A stretch of DNA of 64,000 bases, taken from contig JAJUBI010000005.1 in NCBI GenBank assembly GCA_022419385.1, positions 3,844,001-3,908,000 of the forward strand, in the 5' to 3' direction. The number at the start of each line of letters is the position of its first letter. The stretch's first letter is position 1. Under the pieces are notes generated by a model. It was not told where the DNA came from. It did no database searches and worked only from the letters and a program-made list of their open reading frames with translations. Shown here one piece after another: positions 56,301 through 64,000 of the stretch. Source of the stretch: Paraconiothyrium sp. Pb-2020 (taxonomy: Eukaryota; Ascomycota; Dothideomycetes; Pleosporales; Didymosphaeriaceae). The translations under genes were made by a program, and so were the position numbers.

Positions 56301-59300
56301 CCCCTATAACAGATAAATCTTTAGGCCGAAGATATAGAAGAGGGAGATAGTATTATAGCTGCTATACTATAATAGAATTATAGAAACTAATATAATAACA
56401 GCAGTAACTAGTTAGATTATAAGAATAAGTATTATAATTATAGGTTAGATACTAAGTATAATATAGATATATAATTAAGGTTATATAATTAGATCTGTAA
56501 ATCTATAAATACTAAAATATAGAGCTATAGAGCTAGAATCTAAATCTATAAAATCTATAGGTAGAGCCTACAGAGCCTAGGTTAAATAGTAGTATATAGA
56601 GATAATAGATTACTACTAGTAATTTCTTATTATTAATCTATAATATAGTTTACTATATCTAGTTTTCTTATAGAAGATTACCTTTAAGTCTTTAATAATA
56701 TATTCTTATTATAGTAATTAATTAATACTTATTTCTATATAACTTATATAACCCTATATACTACTTATCTCTTACTAGAACTCTAACTAGGCCGCAGCTT
56801 ACTACAGTATTAAGAAGGCCCTATTATATTTTAGCTATAAGAATAGCTAAAATTCTAAAAGAAAATTCTAAATAAGCTAGAATTATCTAGGTATAATACT
56901 TAGACTTATAAGAAGAATTAAAGAAGATAACTATTCTACTAGAATATAAGAAGTATATAGAACTCTTTAAAGAAATTAAAAGAGAAGAACTCCCTAATTA
57001 CTAGAAGTAAAATTATAAGATTCCCCTAAGTAAAGGTATAAAACTACAACTAGAATAGCTAAGGCTAATATTAGTAGATTAGGAATAGAAACTAAGGGAA
57101 TACTTAAAAAAAAATCTAGTAAAAAGTTATATTTAAGATAGTTAAAGCCCTACAGTATTTTTTATTCTATAGGTATCTAAAAAGAATAGTAAGCTGTAAC
57201 TCTATATAAATTATAAATAGCTAAATAATACTATAATTAAGAATTAGTATTCTTTACTATTAATTACAGAGCTTATAAATAGACTTTATAAAACTAAGTA
57301 GTTTATAAAATTTAATATATGTAATAGGTATTACTATATAAATAAATGTAAAAGAATAAAGTAGAAGACTATATTTAGAACCTAGTTTAGTTTCTATAAA
57401 TATATAGTTATATCTTTTAGCTTAACTAACGTGCCTACAACGTTCTAGGCAGTTATTAATAAGGCCTTATATAAATACTTAAATATATTTTATATAGTAT
57501 ACCTTAATAATATACTTATTTATTCTAGCGGGACGCTAGAGGAATATATAAAGTATATAAAGAAGGTACTTAAGAAGCTAAAGAAGTATAAGTTACTCTT
57601 ATACTCTAATAAATATAAGTTTTATATTATAAAAATAGAGTACCTGGGATTTATTATCTCTAGAAAAGAAGTATCTATGGATTTAAAGAAGATAGCTACT
57701 ATATAAGAATAGCTAGTTTCTAAGTTAGAAAAGAATATCTAATTCTTTCTAGGGTTTACTAACTTTTATTAGAAGTTTATTAAGAACTATTCTGAGATAA
57801 CAGCACTATTAATAGATCTTATAAAAAAAAAGAATAATAAGGTTATCTAGCTAATTATTAAAAGACTACTAGAGATATTTAAAAGATTAAAGAAAATATT
57901 TCTTATAGTACCTTTACTCTAAATATTTAACCTAAAGAAACTTATAAGAGTAAAAATAGATATATTAGATTATATACTAGAAGTAATTCTCTTATAACTA
58001 GATAAAGATAAAAAATAGAGACTAGTATTCTACTACTTTTAAAAGTTCTTAGAAGTAGAACTTAACTATAATATTTATAATAAAAAACTACTAGTAGTAG
58101 TAGATGCCTTTAAATAGTAGGAAGTACAACTTATAGGAGTATACTATAAAATAAAGGTATAAATAGACTACTAGAATCTTACTAGCTTTATAATAACTAA
58201 GAAGCTTAACTAAAGATAAGTATAATAAATAAAATTTCTAGTAAACTTTAACTTTATAATTTACTATTAACTAGAGACTCTTAATAGCACAGCTAACACC
58301 TTAAGTAGAAGATTAGACCTAATAGAAAATAAGGCTAACCTTTATAATACTATATTATAAATGCGTAAAGATAGAATGTTAGAATATAACTAACTAAAGG
58401 TTAAAGTATAAGCTACCTTTTTCTAGTATATAGAACCTAAGGTATATAACTCTTAAGATTACTTCTAGCTCTCTAAGAAATAAAGAGAGGAGTATAATTT
58501 ATTCTAGAATAGTTTTAATAAAATCTAGAGAGATTATAGACAAAGAATACTAGTAAAAGGCTAATATATACCTATCTTAATTAGAAAGCTATATAAATTA
58601 AGGAAATAGAAATACCTAGGTATTAAAGAAATAACGCGTTATATTATAAATAAATATACTATTCTAAAACTTAAATAACTAGTTACTAAGAAAATAAGTA
58701 ACTATTTAGTATATTATAAAAATAAGCCTAAAAGATATAAGCCTTATAGACTTCTATAACTACTACTAGCAGCTAGAAGGCTATAGTAAAGTATAATAAT
58801 AAACTTTATAGAAAAACTTCTAAAATTACTATAGCTAGGAACTAGACAAAATATAACACTATTATAGTAATAGTAGATTAACTTACTAAGGCAGTAAAGT
58901 TTAGGCCTATAAAAGAGTTTATAATAGTAGGAAATCTTACTTATAAAGTTAATAATATACTGTTTATAGAATACAGTCTACCTAAAGAATTTATTATAGA
59001 TTATAATAAACTTTTTATATCTAAATATTAGAACACGTTTATAGCTATATTAGGTATAAATAGAAAGCTATTAATAAGCTTCTACCCCTAAATAGATATA
59101 GATAGAATATATAAATTAGATACTAGAATAGTATCTATAATTCTATATTAATAAATAGTAAGATAATTAGATTAAACTCTTACCTATAGCATAATTAGTA
59201 TAATAGCACTAAGTTAGGCATAATAGGGTACTCCCTATACTATATAAACTATAGATATAAGCTAGTTACTTATTAAAATTTAAAGAATATAGAAAGTATT

Positions 59301-60487
59301 TCTATAGAAGTATAAAATAAAGCTTAAAGAATAAGGGACCTATATTTTATATTATAAAATAGAATTACCTATAAAGCCCTCTTAGTATCTAAAAATATAA
59401 ATAAATAAAGAATTAAGGGACTAACCTTTAAGGAGGGGAATAAAGTTTTCCTATTCTAGAAAAACTTTAAAATAAAATAGCTAAGTAAAAAACTAAATTA
59501 CTTAAGGGTAGGACCCTTTAAAGTATAAGAAACTAAAGAACTAGTTATAAATAAATTACTTCTACTTATAGGTACTAAAGTATATACTACCTTTTATAAA
59601 AACCTTTTAGAACTAGTACTACTAGACGCTCTAATTAAGACTTAGCTAGAGCTAGAAAATAATAAGTATAAGGTTAAAAAGATTAAGGACCTATAAATAG
59701 TTAAGAGTTAATAAAAATACCTAGTTAAATAGAAAGAATAGCCTAAGTAGTATAATACTTAGAAACTAAAAGAAAATCTTATAAACTATAAAAAGATACT
59801 AAAGAACTTTTAAGCTGTAATTTAAAAAAATTAATTCTAAGAGAGTAATACTCTAGAAAGATTACTCTAAGGTTTAGATAAAGAGTAGAAAAATTAAAGA
59901 AAGAAGTATTAGCCTATAACTAGCCTAGATTAGTTAAAGGTAAAGATAGTATAAAATAAATAAAATATTAGTAACTTTACTCTTTAAGGCCTTCTTCTTG
60001 AGTTCTTATTATATTAGCTATATAAGTATTATATAGTAAAGAATTACTTCTCTTTTTCTACTTAAGTAATCTTAAGGTAAAAGTAAGTAACCTTAGTTTT
60101 TATAAAAAGAAGAGTAAGCTGCTTCTAGTATTTTTAAACTAAATATACTTCTACTCTTTCTTAGAAACCTAGAGGCTATACTTTATATAAACTATAATAT
60201 ATAGTATACTCCTTAGTTATAGTATTTATAAAATACTTAGAAATTTTCTTCTTTATATAATAGTTGCACTTTATTTATATTTCTAGGCTATATAAATATA
60301 CCTTATTAGTATAAGTATAATAGTAGTTAGTTAAGGATTATTTTAGTACCTTAGGTATAGTTAGGGAGGTAAGAAAAAGAAAAAGAATATAATAAAATAA
60401 AAGTCTTACCTTTAAGAAGAAACTATGCTGCTAAAGGTTATAAAATAATACTAAAGTCTTAGAATAATAACTCTAAAGGGGGGGATA
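56301..60487 (+). mobile_element. Ty3/gypsy chromovirus remnant 2 (pol plus chromodomain), RIP-degraded
   Basis: A second, distinct pol: reverse transcriptase at about 57170-57650 (LYINY, IKN, then TFQAVINKALYKYLNIF reading almost intact), RNase H-like region about 57950-58320, integrase about 58560-59300 (IVIVD, LTKAVKFRPIKE), and at about 59690-59820 a chromodomain (KYLVK, YNT, ENLINYKKILKNF). The polypurine tract aaaggggggat at about 60475-60487 leads directly into the LTR. The chromodomain places it in the chromoviruses. The 5' LTR was not found. Confidence 0.75.
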
Positions 60488-60985
60488 ATATTATAATTAA
60501 TAATAGATTAAAACCTAGTAAAGGGGAATAATTATATATAGAATATTAGTAACACCTTTATTACTAACTAGAGGATAGATACTAGTTAGTAGGGCTAATT
60601 AGCTAAGGTGTTATATAACTAGAATTCTACTAAAAAGGTAGAATTCTAGAAGTAAGCTAGCTTAGCAGGATTACTTAAAATACTTTTACTAAGGGGATAT
60701 AATTCTTTAGAGTATAGTAAAGTAAGAAATTATAAGAATAATAAAGAATAGTATATAGTCTAGAGGGACTTTAGTATCTTTTATATTTTTTATAGTTAAT
60801 TCTTCTATAGTTAAAATTAAAGTATATCTTCTATATAAGATTTATTAGTCTTTTTATATAATTATTACCTTATCTTCTATAGTAAGGTTAGAATATTTTT
60901 ATACCCTTTATTGTCTATTTACTCTTTATTACTAAATACCTATAAGGCCGGCCTAGATTAGGTATATAGAACCCCCTTATAATAT
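60488..60985 (+). repeat. Gypsy LTR, copy 1
   Basis: About 498 bases from just after the polypurine tract to the end gaacccccttataat. It is repeated at 61068-61562 with about 10 percent transition differences. Confidence 0.75.
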
Positions 60986-61562
60986 TTACCTTTAAGAAGA
61001 AACTATACTACTAGAGGTTATAAAATAATACTAAGGTCTTAGAATAATAACTCTAAAGGGGGGGATAATATTATAATTATAATAGATTAAGACCTAGTAA
61101 AGGGAAATAATTATATATAAAATATTAGTAATACCTTTATTACTAACTAGAGAACGGATGCTAGTTAGTAGGGCTAATTAGCTAAAGTGTTATATAACTA
61201 AGATTCTACTAAGAGAACTAGATTCTAAAAGTAACTAGACTTAGTAGAATTAACTAAAATACTTTTACTAAAAAGGTATAATTTTAGGGAGTATAGTAAG
61301 CTAAGGAATTAGAAGAATAATAAAAAATAGTATATAGTTTAAAAGAACTTTAATAACTTTTATATTCTTTATAGTTAATTCTTCTATAGTTAAAATTAAA
61401 GTATATCTTCTATATAAAATCTATTAGTCTTTTTATATAATTATTACCTTACCTTCTATAGTAAGGTTAAAATATTTTTACACCTCTTATTATCTATCTA
61501 CTCTTATTTACTGAATACCTATAAGGCCGGCCTAGGTTAGGTACGTAGAACCCCCTTATAAT
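60986..61562 (+). repeat. Tandem duplicate: internal 3' tail, polypurine tract and LTR copy 2
   Basis: Repeats 60410-60985 in order: the phrase tttaagaagaaactat, the tract ctctaaaggggggat, then a full LTR to cccccttataatat. Two LTRs in direct tandem separated by about 80 bases of internal tail imply unequal recombination or nested insertion. Confidence 0.8.
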
Positions 61563-62155
61563 ATATTAACTCTAACCTAGACCTATACTAGTATAACTCT
61601 AGCTCTAACCTATACCTATAAAATTTAGTATAGGTATAGGTTAGGGTTAGAGTTAGGTCTTATATAAGCTAACCTAACCTTAATCTAACCTAGACCTATT
61701 TACTAGCGTACAGTTAACTATTAAAATAAGTTTAAAGTAAGAGTAGAAATAAGTAGAGAGCCCTCTAAACTCTTATAAGTAAGTTTCTAGCCTCCCTTAA
61801 TAAGGGAAGCCTAATAAGACCTAATAGTACTAAAGATAGTAATTTAGGTACTTACTATATAAAATAAGATAATAAATAGTATCTATATTTATAATAGTTA
61901 CTCTAATAAAGAGTACTAGAAATATTTACTAAAATTTAGAAACTAAATTATAATATAGAAAACTAGTAGAAGTTTTTTAATAATTAAACTCTCTAACTTA
62001 GTAAGTTATAAAACACTAATAATAATCTTAGTTATAAAAGCTTAGTTATATACTATAATAAAAAAGACTATAAGTATATTATTACTTTTAATACTAGTAT
62101 TATAGCTCTTTATAGAAATAGAGAGACTATCTACTATAAAGTAGTATATATATTA
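61563..62155. other. AT-rich flank with taggtt-type repeats and hairpin
   Basis: From 61570 to 61710 the sequence is built from ctaacct/taggtta-like words, including a long inverted repeat (ctaacctatacctata facing tataggtataggttag). The rest to 62155 is RIP-like AT-rich sequence with no readable domain. Confidence 0.5.
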
Positions 62156-62206
62156 CACGATAAGCTGTTATAGTTAAGCGCCTTACCATTAAGCCACACG
62201 GCCGTG
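62156..62206 (-). tRNA. tRNA-like 5' half, probably degenerate
   Basis: On the minus strand ggccgtgtggcttaatggta and aggcgc give a 7-base acceptor strand and a D-arm whose GCTT/AGGC stem pairs. An anticodon-like loop (ctataac) follows, but the 3' half runs into AT-rich sequence and no T-arm consensus is visible. It lies exactly at the edge of the retrotransposon block. Confidence 0.3.
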
Positions 62207-62209
62207 TTG

Positions 62210-63449
62210 TTTTCTAATTTGATGGAATTGAATGTTTGTATATACAATATATACCAGTTTTTAATTGCATCTCAGTTTGAACGCTGGCCGGACCATGATC
62301 ATTGGAAAGCCTTTGCTTGTGAGAGCGGGGTAAACGGCAAAGAAGTGGGGGTGGTCGGAATTTTTTCTATACGTACGCTCGCCAACGCCCACAGCAGGCG
62401 GCACTAAACCTGAACCGGTTCTCGCGCCAACATGAGACACGGCCAAGCAGTATCAACACCTTTTCAACACGTATCATAGTGCAAGTTACCCTACGCTAGG
62501 TGGTATACATATAGCTAGCCCCAATTTCAACACGAAGGAACGATTTTAGAGGAATTGACGGTGAGAAGGTCAGTTTTCGGTGTCGGCCAGTGTAGCCGTC
62601 CGATGTGTGTTCAGGGGCCTCACACCTCCAACAGTCCGGTCGTACTAGCCGGCTCACCTAATACTTCAAGTACTATCTGACATACTACTAGGAGCATACG
62701 GGCTGTTCTGCCTCCTGTTCTACATTTATTACACTTGACGGCCGGATCACGTTTCTTCTCGCGTGCGTAACCGCACCGCGTAAAGCCTTCGTGGCTTGCA
62801 TGACTGTCTCCCGTACGGTGTGTTCCTTGCTTTTGCTATATGGTATCGGACGATTTACGCCATAGACCTAGATTCTCGACACTCGTGGTTGATCGTTATA
62901 CTTATATGCAGCGAGTCATCGATCGAGATACCAGTAAAGTCATTGAGATTCTCGTCCCCCGACAGTAAACATAAAGAGTTGGGCATACCAACTGAGGAGC
63001 AACACACGAAAACCAACAGCTACCAACTCAAGGCCGCAACGATACCTAGTATTTAGGTGACACAAACGACTACATATGCACGTCGGTTTGCATAAACTCG
63101 CTTGAGTTTGTGTGCGAATAACATGACATAGCCTCCTGATAGTTCCATGAGGGACGCAAGCGCACACGTTAATACTTCGGTCAAATCTTGAGTGAGACTA
63201 AACTCAACCATTGTGGCCGTGCCTAACCTTTCGCTGAGGTCTCGAAGAATAGCAATCTGTTTGAAACATAAACAAACCGCCGCAGGTAGTTACCTGCAGC
63301 TCTCCGTTAGGTGGAGACCTTGGCACAGCGAGGGCGGGCTACCTTTTCAACGTGCAACAACGCCATCTATAAAACCACTTAAACCTCACAATCGACCAGC
63401 AAAGGCCCCGCAATCCACACGGCAGCTGCCGTCTGAAAGCAGGATAAAG
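62210..63449. other. Intergenic, normal base composition restored
   Basis: About 1.2 kb from the edge of the AT-rich block to the zinc-finger gene. No supported gene or repeat. The last 100 bases should contain the promoter of the zinc-finger gene. Confidence 0.45.
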
Positions 63450-64000
63450 ATGGACGCGTAAGTATCGAGGGTCTACCAAAGCATTAAATTGACTCAGCTA
63501 GGTGGTGCTATCGATGCAACAGAACGTTCAGGACGTACCATGCTCTGAGCCAGCATATTCGGGACTCTCCGCGCCACTATCAGTGCCCTGAGTGCGGCTT
63601 CGATGGCGAAACTTGGGAAGAGCTGCTGGATCATTGTCGTGACTACAATTGCCGTATAGTTTGTGAAGGGTGCAACGACGGAAGAGGCGGCCATTGGGAT
63701 TTGGACGGCCACGCTTACTGGGAGCATCTTCAAGACTACCACGTCTGCGACACTTGCGAACGTCATTTCGACAGCGAGAACAGTCTGGATCAAGTAAAAG
63801 CATTCCCCGTACGCAAAAACGATGACTGATCTGGCACAGCACAATTTAACTCATCGCGCCGCTGAAACCGAGTGTCTGGCCTGCTATCGCAACTTTAGAA
63901 CATATGGCGGCATGGTAAGTACCCTGTCATGCTTTGTGGAAACACTAGTCTGATTGTGTAGATCATCCACCTCGAGTCTGGTGCCTGCGGATCTGACATC
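63450..64000 (+). CDS. C2H2 zinc-finger protein, partial (runs off the window)
   Basis: Exons 63450-63457 (ATGGACGC), 63502-63793, 63840-63914 and 63962 to the edge; donors GTAAGT, GTAAAA and GTAAGT all keep frame. Fingers visible: CYRCNRTFRTYHALSQHI, then YQCPECGFDGETWEELLDHC, CEGCNDGRGGHW with later EHLQDYH, and HVCDTCERHFDSENSLDQ joined to HNLTH; then CLACYRNFRTYGGM. The frame continues as IIHLESGACGSDI. This matches a frequent fungal family of multi-finger proteins with a short first exon. A DNA- or RNA-binding role is inferred from the fingers only. Confidence 0.85.

Noticed and set aside
47226..62155. A centromere as the identity of the AT-rich block
   Set aside because: Two gypsy pol remnants, a chromodomain, a polypurine tract and LTRs explain it as RIP-mutated retrotransposons. 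A centromere cannot be excluded from sequence alone, but nothing here requires one.
1..64000. CRISPR arrays, bacterial operons or phage
   Set aside because: No regularly spaced identical repeats; the gene structure is eukaryotic throughout.

Overview
The window looks like a filamentous ascomycete (Pezizomycotina; a Dothideomycete is my guess, from gene content and not from any database match). Evidence: short spliceosomal introns (about 45-70 nt) with GTAAGT-like donors and CTAAC/CTGAC branch points, fungal housekeeping genes, secreted hydrolases and oxidases, and a 15-kb AT-rich block stripped of CpA dinucleotides in the manner of repeat-induced point mutation (RIP).

Layout: 0.4-1.3 kb, a pseudogene with four in-frame stops. 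1.8-3.4 kb, secreted carboxylesterase. 5-6.3 kb, AlaX-type alanyl-tRNA editing protein. 6.8-8.0 kb, secreted intradiol dioxygenase with a frameshift. 9.6-11.4 kb, serine carboxypeptidase (six exons). 12.8-13.5 kb, small single-pass membrane protein. 13.7-16.1 kb, PIF1 helicase fused to an RNase H1 N-terminal/viroplasmin domain. 16.7-17.4 kb, LPMO-like protein. 18.0-18.5 kb, small ABM-like protein. 19.2-26.2 kb, acetyl-CoA carboxylase (four exons, 2281 aa). 35.6-37.0 kb, mitochondrial/peroxisomal carrier. 37.8-39.5 kb, NudE homologue. 47.05-62.2 kb, RIP-degraded retrotransposons, with at least two Ty3/gypsy pol remnants and a tandem LTR. 63.4 kb to the end, a C2H2 zinc-finger gene running off the window.

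Two blocks do not behave like the rest. Block A (27.9-32.5 kb) holds a SNF2-type helicase and a divergently transcribed acidic protein. Block B (40.4-47.06 kb) holds a 747-aa tyrosine recombinase with C-terminal zinc-finger motifs and three unknown proteins in divergent pairs. Both blocks carry a 13-bp palindrome, TTGAGYWRCTCAA, 16 times in total (13 with perfect arms, 3 with one mismatch). I found none elsewhere in the window, where about 0.06 would be expected by chance. Eight of the twelve introns I can model in these blocks contain, overlap or directly abut a copy; two copies straddle stop codons; most of the rest are coding and use one codon phase. The simplest inference is that A and B are two copies or parts of one undescribed class of recombinase-associated mobile element, marked throughout by a binding or recognition site.

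Block B ends at about 47.05 kb, where its last gene runs into a RIP-mutated fragment of the 13.7-16.1 kb PIF1 helicase, followed by the retrotransposon block. Other duplications tie the window together: a copy of the acetyl-CoA carboxylase 3' flank just outside block A, and an inverted repeat at 4.5 and 9.2 kb. Exon boundaries are read by eye from splice consensus and reading frame; most preserve frame exactly but none is backed by RNA evidence.
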